Assembly (NCBI GenBank): GCA_028865235.1
Contig: CP114561.1
Span: 2,190,001 to 2,254,000, forward strand
DNA length: 64,000 nucleotides
Source of the DNA: Candidatus Manganitrophus sp.
Lineage (GTDB): Bacteria; Nitrospirota; Nitrospiria; SBBL01; Manganitrophaceae
Direction: 5' to 3'
In this document: positions 48,166-56,963 of the stretch, piece by piece
Layout: each line of letters begins with the position of its first letter
Numbering within the stretch: position 1 is the stretch's first letter
The notes under the pieces: model-generated
Database searches by the model: none
What the model saw: the letters and a program-made list of their open reading frames with translations, nothing else
What the model was told of the DNA's origin: nothing
Program-made: the position numbers and the translations under genes

Positions 48166-48858
48166 ATGTTAAAAGCGATTATTTTCGATTGTGACGGGGT
48201 GATCGTCGACAGCGAGCCGCACCATATGAAGGCGCTGCAACAGATCTTGCAGGAAGAAGGGATCACCCTGACGAAGGAAGAATATTTCTCGAAGTACCTT
48301 GCGATGGACGACAAAGGATGCTTCGAGACGGCGCTCGCCGCCCATCAGCGACCGATCAACAACAAGATCCTCAAGGATTTGATTATTCGGAAGATGGCCG
48401 TCTATCGGACCCTCTCTCAGCAGGAGCTTTATCTCTATCCGGGGGTGGTGGAGTTTGTGAAGAAGGCGGCAGGGGTCTACCGGCTGGCGATCGCCTCCGG
48501 CGCTTTTCGAGGGGAGATCAAGTTTGCCCTCGATAAAGGGGGGATGCGGTCGGCTTTTCCGGTAATCGTGAGCGCGCAGGATGTGCGAAATGGGAAACCC
48601 CACCCGGAGGCCTTCCTCACGGCGCTTGCAAAGCTAAACGAGCTCCCGCCGGCGCCGAACCCGCCGATCCGGCCGGACGAATGTGTGGTGATTGAAGACT
48701 CCCTTCATGGGGTGGAAGCGGCCCGCCTGGCGGGGATGAAATGTCTGGCGGTCACCAATTCCTATGCGCGGGAAAGTTTGGAGGGAAAGGCCGATCGGAT
48801 TATCACAAGCCTGACGGAGATGGAGCCCAAGGAGCTTGAGGCGCTCTGCGCGGGTTGA
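48166..48858 (+). CDS. HAD-family hydrolase, beta-phosphoglucomutase-like
   Basis: Cytoplasmic phosphatase or phosphomutase of 230 residues. The nucleophile motif is IFDCDGVIVDSEPHH (the first Asp attacks the phosphate, the second protonates). A four-helix cap follows. Motif II is LAIASGAF, motif III is NGKPHPEAFL with the Lys, and motif IV is CVVIEDSLHGVEAARLAGMK. The DSEPHHMKA start is typical of phosphoglucomutase- and phosphoglycolate-phosphatase-like enzymes. The substrate cannot be told. GAGGAGAGCC precedes the start. It borders the low-G+C DarTG module. Confidence 0.88.
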   Translation: MLKAIIFDCDGVIVDSEPHHMKALQQILQEEGITLTKEEYFSKYLAMDDKGCFETALAAHQRPINNKILKDLIIRKMAVYRTLSQQELYLYPGVVEFVKKAAGVYRLAIASGAFRGEIKFALDKGGMRSAFPVIVSAQDVRNGKPHPEAFLTALAKLNELPPAPNPPIRPDECVVIEDSLHGVEAARLAGMKCLAVTNSYARESLEGKADRIITSLTEMEPKELEALCAG

Positions 48859-48883
48859 CTGTGGATCGATGGTCGGTGGTTGT

Positions 48884-48911
48884 GTAGGGGCACAGCATGC
48901 TGTGCCCCTAC
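48884..48911. repeat. Perfect 28-base palindrome
   Basis: The two halves (48884-48897 and 48898-48911) are exact complements, starting GTAGGGGCACAGCA with no loop. It lies between two convergent genes and could be a repetitive element or a transcription end. This motif type recurs in many bacterial genomes. Confidence 0.7.
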
Positions 48912-48934
48912 GGAATCGGAACACCGAAAGAGAT

Positions 48935-49462
48935 CTATTTTCGTTTTGCCCGGGGGGAGTGGTTCTGGTTTTCGGGACGGATCGGAATCACCTCCGCCTG
49001 ATTCTCCTCTTCCACATCGAAGCTGAGACGGACTACCGGAAAGGGACGCATCTCTTTCCAATCGGGAGTTCTCAACTTATTCTCTTCCAGGGCCATCACG
49101 AAGCAGGCCCGCTTGTTCTGGTAATCGACATCTTTAAGGACCTTTTGCGGGAGCCGCTGTTCCAGCTGGAGGAAAGAGACAAAAAGGCGGAGCGCTTCTT
49201 TTAAGGGGAGCTCGGCTTTCGCTTGCTGGTAGAGATCATCCATCTTGTAATCTCTTAAGAGGTCTTTGATGGAAATTTCTCCCATCCGATAGTGAAAATC
49301 GTCTTTTTTGATCTCCAGCTCGAAGTGGTTGAGCGAATCGTGAAGCTCCGGATCGTCCGCCCATTTCTCTTTGATTTCTTCGAAAAAAGAATACATATCA
49401 ATGACGGCACTCATCGGGAATTCGACCTTGACGTCTCCCTGGACGGCCCACTTTTTCTCCAT
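48935..49462 (-). CDS. Protein of unknown function
   Basis: A 175-residue cytoplasmic protein. The N-terminal region has mixed strands and helices ([60 protein letters not shown]). [20 protein letters not shown] leads to a short basic C-terminal tail (SPRAKRK). No family is recognised. GGGGAGAGAC upstream of the ATG at 49462 fixes the start. Confidence 0.6.
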   Translation of the reverse strand: MEKKWAVQGDVKVEFPMSAVIDMYSFFEEIKEKWADDPELHDSLNHFELEIKKDDFHYRMGEISIKDLLRDYKMDDLYQQAKAELPLKEALRLFVSFLQLEQRLPQKVLKDVDYQNKRACFVMALEENKLRTPDWKEMRPFPVVRLSFDVEEENQAEVIPIRPENQNHSPRAKRK

Positions 49463-49650
49463 GTCTCTCCCCTTCAAGGTGGTTCAGGATTAACCAATCG
49501 GTCCGTGTCTATGTTTTTTCTATTGTACTTGAAGTCGAACCCCAAATACCAGCCCCCAAAAACCTTCGTCCGGCGCCTTCGCCTCCCGCTTGCCAACAAC
49601 GCCCGACTTATATTAAGATCGCCCCGTCTTTTACTTTCAAGGAGGTTCGA

Positions 49651-50253
49651 ATGCAGCTGACTCTCTGGATCTTAAGTTTCATTGTCGTTGGTTTGGCCCT
49701 CATTCCCGAGGGAGCGGCCGAGGAGAAGAAGCTCCCTCCCGGCGTTTACGCGGTGATGGAGACGTCGCAGGGGAAAATCACCCTGGAGCTCTTTGAGAAA
49801 GAGGCCCCGAAAACGGTGGCGAACTTCATCGGGCTGGCCGAGGGAACCAAAGAGTGGACCGATCCGAAAACGAGACAAAAGGTGAAGCGGCCGCTCTACG
49901 ACGGCGTGATCTTTCATCGCGTCATTCCCGGCTTTATGATCCAAGGGGGAGATCCGCTTGGGAACGGGACCGGCGGACCCGGCTATCAATTTGAGGATGA
50001 GTTCTCGGCCAACTTGAAATTCGATCGCCCCGGCCGCCTGGCGATGGCGAACGCCGGCCGCAATACCAACGGGAGCCAGTTCTTTATTACGGAAGGAGCG
50101 ACCGACTGGTTGAACAACCGTCACACGATCTTCGGCCAGGTCATCGAAGGCCAGGAGGTGGTCAAGAAGATCGTCGCCCTCCCGCGCGACGAACGCGACC
50201 GCCCCAAAACCGAGGTGGTGATCAAGAAGGTGCAAATTATCAGATCGAAGTAA
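49651..50253 (+). CDS. Cyclophilin-type peptidyl-prolyl cis-trans isomerase
   Basis: Isomerase that speeds proline-bond turns in folding proteins, 200 residues. It carries a signal peptide ([20 protein letters not shown]), so it acts in the periplasm. The cyclophilin core is well conserved: [39 protein letters not shown] with the catalytic Arg, [47 protein letters not shown] precedes the ATG at 49651. It is the usual PpiA-like size but is not otherwise linked to its neighbours. Confidence 0.92.
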   Translation: MQLTLWILSFIVVGLALIPEGAAEEKKLPPGVYAVMETSQGKITLELFEKEAPKTVANFIGLAEGTKEWTDPKTRQKVKRPLYDGVIFHRVIPGFMIQGGDPLGNGTGGPGYQFEDEFSANLKFDRPGRLAMANAGRNTNGSQFFITEGATDWLNNRHTIFGQVIEGQEVVKKIVALPRDERDRPKTEVVIKKVQIIRSK

Positions 50254-50334
50254 TGGGAGGCGCGAGGGTGAGGCGTAAGGGGTAAGGTCGAAAGTGCTTA
50301 AATCTTTGACTCCTCACGCTTCACCTCACGTCTT

Positions 50335-51561
50335 TTAGAATTTGTATTCTTTCGGAACCACTACGACCCCTTCCTCGGAGATCGTAAATCCCCGGGAGCG
50401 ATCTTGTTCGTGATTCCAACCGATCGTCTCTCCCGCCGGAACACGGACCCCTTTATCCAGAATGCAGCGCCGCAGGCGGGCCCTGGCGCCGACCTGAACC
50501 CCTTCGAAGAGAATCGCATCCTCGACGAGCGCCCCCGATTCGACCCAAACATTCGGCGAGAGGATCGAATGGAGAACCCTTGCGCCGATAATGACATCCC
50601 CTCCGGCCAACAGAGTGTTGACGACCGATCCCGCTTCGCCGGTGGCCGAAGGGGCCATCCGGGCCGCGGGATATTGGCCGTGGTAGGTCCGAATCCCCCA
50701 ATCGCTCTGGTAGAGATCGATCGGCGGGACCGGCTCGATGAGATCCATATTCGCCTGGTAGTACGCATCCAGGGTTCCGACATCGCGCCAGTAACCGTCG
50801 CGGGTGACCCGGCCCTCCTTGCCGCCGAAATGATACGCCCCGACGGCGTGGGTATCGATGATGCTCGGGAGGATATTTTTTCCGAAATCGTGGCCGGAGG
50901 TGTCGTCTTCGTGGTCTTGGGCGAGGACTTTCAGGAGAAAAGGAAGATTGAAGACGTAAACCCCCATCGAGGCGAGGGCATGTTGGGGGTCATTCGGCAT
51001 GGCCGGGGGATGGGGAGACTTTTCAATGAAACTCCGGACCCGGAGCTCTGGGTCGATGTCGATAACGCCGAAGGAGCGGGCATCGGCGATCGGCACAGGC
51101 ATGCAGGCGACCGTCACGTCGAATTTTCGGCGGGCATGCTCCTCCAGCATCCGGGCATAATCCATCCGATAGATGTGATCGCCGGCGAGAATCAGGACAT
51201 ATTCCGCCCCGCTCCGCTCGAGGAGATAGCGATTTTGGTTGATCGCATCGGCGGTCCCGGCATACCATCCCTCTCCCACCCGCATCTGCGCCGGAACGGC
51301 GGTGATAAACTCGCCGATCTCCGGAATGAAGATCGACCAGCCGTCTCGAAGATGTTTGTGAAGCGAATGTGATTTGTATTGGGTGAGAATCAGGATGCGT
51401 CGAAGACCCGAGTGAAGGCAGTTCGAGAGGGTAAAATCGATGATCCGGTAAATCCCGCCGAAGGGAACCGCCGGTTTGGCCCGATCGGCCGTCAGGGGAT
51501 GAAGACGGGAGCCGACCCCGCCGGCCAGTACGATCGATAATGTCTTATCGACAACCTGCAT
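50335..51561 (-). CDS. glgC: Glucose-1-phosphate adenylyltransferase
   Basis: Makes ADP-glucose from ATP and glucose 1-phosphate, the first committed step of bacterial glycogen synthesis. The 408-residue product has the nucleotide motif LAGGVGSRLHPLTADRAKPA, VPFGGIYRIIDFTLSNCLHS, ILAGDHIYRMDYARM and FIEKSPHPP. A left-handed beta-helix follows, with IIGARVLHSILSPNVWVESG, ending in FTISEEGVVVVPKEYKF. GGAGGTGACC immediately before the ATG at 51561 sets the start. No other glycogen gene is in the window. Confidence 0.94.
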   Translation of the reverse strand: MQVVDKTLSIVLAGGVGSRLHPLTADRAKPAVPFGGIYRIIDFTLSNCLHSGLRRILILTQYKSHSLHKHLRDGWSIFIPEIGEFITAVPAQMRVGEGWYAGTADAINQNRYLLERSGAEYVLILAGDHIYRMDYARMLEEHARRKFDVTVACMPVPIADARSFGVIDIDPELRVRSFIEKSPHPPAMPNDPQHALASMGVYVFNLPFLLKVLAQDHEDDTSGHDFGKNILPSIIDTHAVGAYHFGGKEGRVTRDGYWRDVGTLDAYYQANMDLIEPVPPIDLYQSDWGIRTYHGQYPAARMAPSATGEAGSVVNTLLAGGDVIIGARVLHSILSPNVWVESGALVEDAILFEGVQVGARARLRRCILDKGVRVPAGETIGWNHEQDRSRGFTISEEGVVVVPKEYKF

Positions 51562-51701
51562 GGTCACCTCCGAAGGATGATTCAGGCAGTGTATTTGAAA
51601 AAAAAACCAAATTTCAACTGTAAATCATCCACTTTTCTTCCTTTATCAGTCATTGACACACGGGTAGAGTCTCCTGTATCTTCGATCAAAGAGGAAAACA
51701 G

Positions 51702-52550
51702 GTGCTCGAAGATACCTTTTCAGATATTATCGGCAAAGCCCGCTTCGGAAAGGGATGGTCTCCGGACGAACTGGCGCAAAAGGCGCAAATAACGGGAGCG
51801 CGGATCGGCGCCTTGGAAGAGGGAGCCGACCCGAGCGCCGACGAGATCGAGCGCCTCTCCGCCGCCCTCTCGCTGGATGCGCGTAAGCTGGCCGCCATTG
51901 CGCGCTCGGAATGGGAACCCCGGACGCGCGAGAAGATTCCGCTGGTCCGATGGATCGACGGCAAAATCGGAACTTATCCGGTCAACGGGTATCTCTTCGT
52001 CGATCCCGCCACGGGAGAGGGGGCCCTCTTCGATACCGGCTACAATCCCGACCAAGTCTTGGCGGAGATCAAAAAAGAGAAGATCCGATTAGTCGCTCTC
52101 TGCATCACGCATACACACGCCGACCATGTCGGCGGGGCCGATCGGATCCACGCCGCGACGGGCGCGCCGATCTATCTCCATTCGGATGAATTCTCGGGCG
52201 GGGGCCGACCGCCTGGAGCGGTCGCTTTTCTAAAAGAGGGAGAGGAGATCCCGGTCGGGCGATTTTGCATCCGCCACCGGCGGAGCCCCGGCCATACCCC
52301 CGGCGGAACCACCTTCTTCATTGAGCCGATGAACGGTCTGGAAATACCGATCGCCTTTGTCGGCGATGCCCTCTTCGCCGGATCGCTCGGCCGGGCCCAA
52401 TCGACCTCGACCTATCCTGTTTTGCTTCGGTCGGTCCGGGAGTCGATCCTTTCTCTTCCAAAAGAGACCCGTCTCTTTCCGGGCCATGGGCCGGCCACCA
52501 CGGTCGAGGAGGAGCAACAGCACAATCCCTTTTTTACCGCCTCGTTCTAG
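51702..52550 (+). CDS. XRE-type HTH fused to a metallo-beta-lactamase-fold hydrolase
   Basis: A 282-residue two-domain protein. Residues ~1-65 form an XRE-like helix-turn-helix: GKARFGKGWSPDELAQKAQI, GARIGALEEGADPSADEIER. Residues ~75-280 are a glyoxalase-II-like MBL domain with THTHADHVGGADRIH, the third His in RRSPGHTPGGTTFF, VGDALFAGSLG and LFPGHGPATTVEEE. The combination is uncommon and suggests DNA targeting or regulation of a hydrolase, for example glutathione or other thiol ester cleavage. It starts at a GTG with GAGGAAAACA upstream. Both reading frame and motifs are intact. Confidence 0.85.
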   Translation: MLEDTFSDIIGKARFGKGWSPDELAQKAQITGARIGALEEGADPSADEIERLSAALSLDARKLAAIARSEWEPRTREKIPLVRWIDGKIGTYPVNGYLFVDPATGEGALFDTGYNPDQVLAEIKKEKIRLVALCITHTHADHVGGADRIHAATGAPIYLHSDEFSGGGRPPGAVAFLKEGEEIPVGRFCIRHRRSPGHTPGGTTFFIEPMNGLEIPIAFVGDALFAGSLGRAQSTSTYPVLLRSVRESILSLPKETRLFPGHGPATTVEEEQQHNPFFTASF

Positions 52551-52735
52551 GGGTGTTTTCAGCATCGATATCGCGGTCAGCCCCTTTCGGTGTAAAACCG
52601 CTTCCGTTTGAAAGGTGATCTCTGTTACAATTATCTTGATTCTTTTGGTCTTTTTTTTAAAATCCATCAGACGTCTCGAATGAAATCTCCATCTGGTATC
52701 ACGCGTTACGCGGCAGTCAATAGGAGAATCCTGTT

Positions 52736-53433
52736 ATGGATGCGAAAAGTATCGAGCGGGCTTATACCGTCTTCTCGGGGTTTTATGATCTGGTTTTTGG
52801 AAAGCTCTTCCACCAATCCCGCGCGGATGCAATCCAGCTCTTAAATATCCGGGGAGGAGAGACCATTCTTGAAGTGGGGGTCGGCACCGGCCTCTCTCTT
52901 CCTTATTACCCCAGAAACTGCAAAGTGATCGGGATCGACTTCTGTGAGCCGATGCTGGAGAAGGGGCGGCAGCGCGTCAGCCAGTATCAGCTCTCGCATA
53001 TCCAGCTGATGAAGATGGATGCGATGAAGATGAACTTTCCCGACAACTCTTTTGACTCCGTCTTCGCCGCTTATGTGATCTCGGCCGTGCCCGATCCCCA
53101 TCAGGTCATCGCGGAGATGATCCGCGTCTGCAAGGTGGGGGGAAAGATCGTCCTCCTCAATCACTTTAAAAACATGAACCCCTTCATCTCAGGCTGTGAG
53201 AAAGCCATCTCCCCCTTTACCAAGAAGATCGGCTTCCAGGCCGACCTCGATTTGAGCAGCCTCTTGAGCGGGAAACCGCTGGTCGTGGAAAAAAGAGAAG
53301 CGTCAAGCCGCTCAACTACTGGAAGGTAGTTCAGTGCACGAACCGGAAGGGGCTCAATGGAAACGGCAACGGACATGGAAACGGAAGCGGCAACGGCGCT
53401 TATCCCGCCGCTTATTCTACGCTGAAGAGATAG
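52736..53433 (+). CDS. PmtA-like S-adenosylmethionine methyltransferase (frameshifted near 53297)
   Basis: Class I methyltransferase resembling bacterial phosphatidylethanolamine N-methyltransferases. AYTVFSGFYDLVFGKLFHQS opens it, the cofactor motif is ILEVGVGTGLSLPYYP, and VIGIDFCEPMLEKGRQRVS, DSVFAAYVISAVPDPHQVIA and GGKIVLLNHFKNMNPFISGC follow. A single base change in the A-run near 53297 restores VKPLNYWKVVQCTNRKG, the conserved C-terminus. The chain then ends in an Asn-Gly tail (LNGNGNGHGNGSGNGAYPAA). No membrane helix is visible. If the family assignment holds, it converts phosphatidylethanolamine towards phosphatidylcholine. Confidence 0.82.
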
Positions 53434-53645
53434 CTTGTAAGGGGATAGACCCGAGCAAAATTTCGTTTCCAGTCAAAGAAGACTTCGTGCGTGATCTCTC
53501 CATTTCCCTTGACACATTCATCCCGCAAATGATAACTTTTTAGGTGCACCCTGTAGCAGAAATGCGGACCAGGCTCTCTTGGTCCGGGTCCAGTGAACAC
53601 AGATCAGTCGTACCTTCCTCACCAACCCAAAAAGGAGAATCACTA

Positions 53646-54137
53646 ATGAAAAGATTGCTCTATGCAGCGGTTGTGTTCGCTTTACTTCCTGTCTCTCAGA
53701 GTTTTGCTCAAGCCTCGGGGCCGGGTTGCGGCGTCGGGGCCATGATCTTTAAGGGACAGAAAGGAGTCGTCCCGCAGGTGCTCGCCGCAACAACGAACGG
53801 AACGCTCGGCAACCAGACGTTCGGAATTTCAACAGGCACCTTAGGCTGCACACAGGACGGCGTCGTAAAAAACGAAGAGAAGGTCAATGTCTTCGCCAGC
53901 GCGAATCTGGATAACCTTTCTCAAGAGATGGCCCAGGGTCAAGGGGAACACCTCGCTTCATTGGCCGCGCTTCTCGGCATCCCTGCAGAGCATCAAACCG
54001 ACTTCTTTACATTGACCCAGGCGAAATATACCGCGATTTTCCCGACGGAGAAGACGACCTCCGGGGAGATGCTGGTTGCGCTCAACCAAGAGATGTCAAC
54101 CCATCCAAATCTTTCCACGTTCGTTTCAAGTCACTAA
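53646..54137 (+). CDS. DUF3015 exported protein
   Basis: A 163-residue protein with a signal peptide (LYAAVVFALLPVSQSFAQAS). The mature part has the DUF3015 features GCGVGAMIFKGQKGVVPQVL with glycine repeats and TLGNQTFGISTGTLGCTQDG with the conserved Cys. The C-terminal part is helical (SQEMAQGQGEHLASLAALLG). AAAAGGAG upstream supports the start. It is followed by the DUF4105 gene, a pairing seen in other genomes. Function unknown. Confidence 0.85.
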   Translation: MKRLLYAAVVFALLPVSQSFAQASGPGCGVGAMIFKGQKGVVPQVLAATTNGTLGNQTFGISTGTLGCTQDGVVKNEEKVNVFASANLDNLSQEMAQGQGEHLASLAALLGIPAEHQTDFFTLTQAKYTAIFPTEKTTSGEMLVALNQEMSTHPNLSTFVSSH

Positions 54138-54145
54138 TCTCTCTT

Positions 54146-54171
54146 CGGCCCCCGGCTTCGGTCGGGGGCCG
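54146..54171 (+). terminator. Hairpin between the DUF3015 and DUF4105 genes
   Basis: A 9-bp GC stem (CGGCCCCCG 54146-54154, CGGGGGCCG 54163-54171) has an 8-base loop. There is no T-tract. It may attenuate transcription into the DUF4105 gene or only stabilise the upstream message. Confidence 0.5.
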
Positions 54172-54181
54172 AGCAGGGCCG

Positions 54182-56188
54182 ATGTTGTCTTTCGCCTCAG
54201 CTTTCTCCTTCGCTTTGAAACCAATCAAGTTATTTCTTTTCGATCGCCGATCTCCGCTTCTTCGGAAAGGAACGACGTTCCTTTTGTTTTTTCTCCTCCT
54301 GATCTGGGCGACACCTGCTTTTGCTGAAGATGCTCAGGGCTATCTGCAAGAGCTGATCGAAGCCTCGCGTCAGAAAGAGCTTTCCCAACAACGCTACTGG
54401 CATCTTCTTCTTCATTATCGTCCCGCCCTGCTCGGCGGCGTAGACAGCGAGGCCGATCCGGCCGGCTTCTTCCTGGCGCCCGACGGGAAAACGAACCCCC
54501 AGGCCGAGCTGGAGGCCACCCTTGCCGCTTTTTTTAGTGAGGAGCTCGTCGCCACATCAAAACAGCCGGCGCAGTGCGCCTTCATCGCCCGGTACCATTG
54601 GCTTAAGACGGAGCTCGGCATCGACCCGAAGCACCTCCCGGAACAGCAATGCGGCCGGTTCGATGCTTGGTATGCGGCGCTCAATCCTCAATCGATGACC
54701 TTGATTTTCCCTTCGGCCTACATGAACAATCCCTCATCTATGTTCGGCCACACCCTTCTTAGGATCGACCAGAAGGACCAGACGGAACAGACAGAGATTC
54801 TCGACTACACCGTCAACTACGCCGCCACCGTGACGACCGATAACGGCGTTCTCTTTGCGGTGCTTGGAATTACCGGCGGCTTCAAGGGGAATTTCTCGAC
54901 GATTCCCTATTATCTCCAGGTCCGGAAATACAGCGATATGGAAAACCGAGACATTTGGGAATATCGGTTGAACCTCACCGAGGAGCAGATCCGGCGAATG
55001 CTGATGCATGCCTGGGAGCTCGGCAATACCGCCTTCACTTATTACTTCTTCAAGCAGAACTGCTCCTATCAACTACTTCCCCTGCTGGAGGTCGCCGACC
55101 CCGATCTTCACCTGACCGACTCCTTCTGGTTCTGGACGATTCCCGCCGATACCGTCCGCTTGATCGCATCGGTGCCGGGGCTCGTCGGCGAGATCACCTA
55201 CCGCCCCGCGCGGGGAACCCAGATCCGTCAAAAAAGAGACCATCTTTCATCCGAGGAGCGTCAGCTTTTGACAGAGATCGATCGAGATACCTCGGCAGCG
55301 ATCGAATCCGAGCCGTTCAATACCCTCCCGATCGACCGGCAGGCATTTCTTCTCGACATCGCTTACGATTACACCCGTTATCAGACGGCGAAGGAAGAGA
55401 CCGGTCCCGAGGCGATCAAGAAAAAGCAGCGATTATTGCTCGCACGCCGAAGCGGGCTGCGGGTGCAGAGTCCGGCGGTCCGATTCGAGCCGACGACGGT
55501 CCCCCCCGAGCAGGGGCATGAGACGGCGCGCCTCGGCCTCGGCCTCGGCTGGCGGGAGGGAGAACCGTTCGAAGAGCTGTCGATTCGGCCGGCCTACCAA
55601 GATCTGCTCGATGATGAGACCGGTTACACACCCGGCGCGCAGATCGAGCTGATGAACGCGCGGCTTCGCCATTACAACCACCAAGACAAGACCGTGCTCC
55701 ACTCCCTCTCTTTCGCCAACATCATCTCCCTCTTCCCGCTTGATCCCCTCTTTAAGAAACCTTCCTGGAAAGTGAGCGTGGGCCTGGAGACTTTGACGGG
55801 GGGGCCTTGCCGCAACTGCCGCTATTTTGATTTGAACACCGGCACCGGGAGCGCCCTGGAAGCGCATCTCCTTCAGCGAGAGCTGATTTATTTCTTTATC
55901 GAAGTGGATGGGAATTATGGAGGATTCTTCGACCCGAATTACCGGGCCGGCATCGGCGGGACGATCGGAGTATTGGCCGATCTTGCGTCTCGGTGGAAGG
56001 CGCACCTCTTTGCAACGTACCTATCCTATCCTCTCGGCGATCGCTCCCACGATCTGAAGATGTCGCTCCAGCAGCGGGTGACCCTGCAAAAAGACTTGGC
56101 ACTACGCGTGGAGCTCAACCGCCGGCAGGAATTCGACCGACGCGATTTCCAGAATGAGGCGCTTGTCACGGTTCATTTTTATTTTTAG
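54182..56188 (+). CDS. DUF4105 (Lnb-like) envelope protein
   Basis: A 668-residue protein of the DUF4105 family. The N-terminus has two hydrophobic stretches, including LLFFLLLIWATPAFA before the likely cleavage site. The conserved DUF4105 core reads WYAALNPQSMTLIFPSAYMN, then PSSMFGHTLLRIDQK, FFKQNCSYQLLPLLEVADP and WTIPADTVRLI. The C-terminal ~280 residues alternate hydrophilic and hydrophobic residues (DLALRVELNRRQEFDRRDF, ending ALVTVHFYF), suggesting a beta-barrel anchored in the outer membrane. The start is uncertain. ATG 54182 gives a long leader. In other bacteria the domain is thought to be a papain-like hydrolase. Confidence 0.85.
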   Translation: MLSFASAFSFALKPIKLFLFDRRSPLLRKGTTFLLFFLLLIWATPAFAEDAQGYLQELIEASRQKELSQQRYWHLLLHYRPALLGGVDSEADPAGFFLAPDGKTNPQAELEATLAAFFSEELVATSKQPAQCAFIARYHWLKTELGIDPKHLPEQQCGRFDAWYAALNPQSMTLIFPSAYMNNPSSMFGHTLLRIDQKDQTEQTEILDYTVNYAATVTTDNGVLFAVLGITGGFKGNFSTIPYYLQVRKYSDMENRDIWEYRLNLTEEQIRRMLMHAWELGNTAFTYYFFKQNCSYQLLPLLEVADPDLHLTDSFWFWTIPADTVRLIASVPGLVGEITYRPARGTQIRQKRDHLSSEERQLLTEIDRDTSAAIESEPFNTLPIDRQAFLLDIAYDYTRYQTAKEETGPEAIKKKQRLLLARRSGLRVQSPAVRFEPTTVPPEQGHETARLGLGLGWREGEPFEELSIRPAYQDLLDDETGYTPGAQIELMNARLRHYNHQDKTVLHSLSFANIISLFPLDPLFKKPSWKVSVGLETLTGGPCRNCRYFDLNTGTGSALEAHLLQRELIYFFIEVDGNYGGFFDPNYRAGIGGTIGVLADLASRWKAHLFATYLSYPLGDRSHDLKMSLQQRVTLQKDLALRVELNRRQEFDRRDFQNEALVTVHFYF

Positions 56189-56208
56189 AAGGGAGAGTCC
56201 GCACCGGA

Positions 56209-56826
56209 TTAGAAATGATATTTTATACCGGCATTTACGGTGGTCATTGCCCCTTTCACATCCTCAATTAATTCGAAGTCGAGGTAATCGAGTTCGTCAT
56301 ACTCCACAAACCGCTGCGTCACTCCGAACACGACGCTGAATTGCGGCTGAGGATATATTTCTATTCCGATCCCGGCGTCGAACCCGTCCCCGGTCAATTC
56401 AAGGTCGTCTCGACGGCCGGAGCCGTCTCTGACCCCGTCAATGACGAGAGCATATGAGCCGAACCCCGCCCGAAGAAAGGCTTCCGCCGGCATGCCCGCA
56501 AAAGAAAAGGTCAATGGAAAGTAACGGAGATTCATCGCCAAAAACGCAATTCCCGCGTCTTCATCATCCACCATATGCCCGGAAGCCCCGAATTCAACCT
56601 CAAGGGCAAGAGGAATGGGAAAGCGATAACCCAGGTTGAGACGGAATCCGGAACCGGGATCAACCTCGGCAAAGTCGCCGCTGAGGTCTTGCTCAGGGAC
56701 GTTCACGATCAGATCCGCCCCGATATACAACCCGTCTTCAGGATGATTGGGATCGTCGGCATCGGCTTGCGTTGCATTCAATGTGAAAAGGACTGCCATG
56801 ATCATTGCAATTAGAATCCTTGGCAT
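56209..56826 (-). CDS. Outer-membrane beta-barrel protein
   Basis: A 205-residue protein with a signal peptide (ILIAMIMAVLFTLNATQADA). The mature chain consists of repeated amphipathic strands with Gly and aromatic residues (GLYIGADLIVNVPEQDL, GSGFRLNLGYRFPIPLALEV, AEAFLRAGFGSYALVI), ending in the aromatic-terminated NAGIKYHF, a barrel-assembly signal. The layout fits an eight-stranded OmpW/OprF-like barrel. A paralogue lies 137 bases upstream. Confidence 0.78.
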   Translation of the reverse strand: MPRILIAMIMAVLFTLNATQADADDPNHPEDGLYIGADLIVNVPEQDLSGDFAEVDPGSGFRLNLGYRFPIPLALEVEFGASGHMVDDEDAGIAFLAMNLRYFPLTFSFAGMPAEAFLRAGFGSYALVIDGVRDGSGRRDDLELTGDGFDAGIGIEIYPQPQFSVVFGVTQRFVEYDELDYLDFELIEDVKGAMTTVNAGIKYHF

Positions 56827-56963
56827 TTGTCTCCCTCCAGTTTATGACCTACATCCCTTATAGAATTGAAAACCCGATAGCAGGGATCGTCCTTCTTAAG
56901 CTAAAGGACAATCCGATATAACATAGACTGTTGATACCGAATCGGCGCTTTAATCATTAAGGA

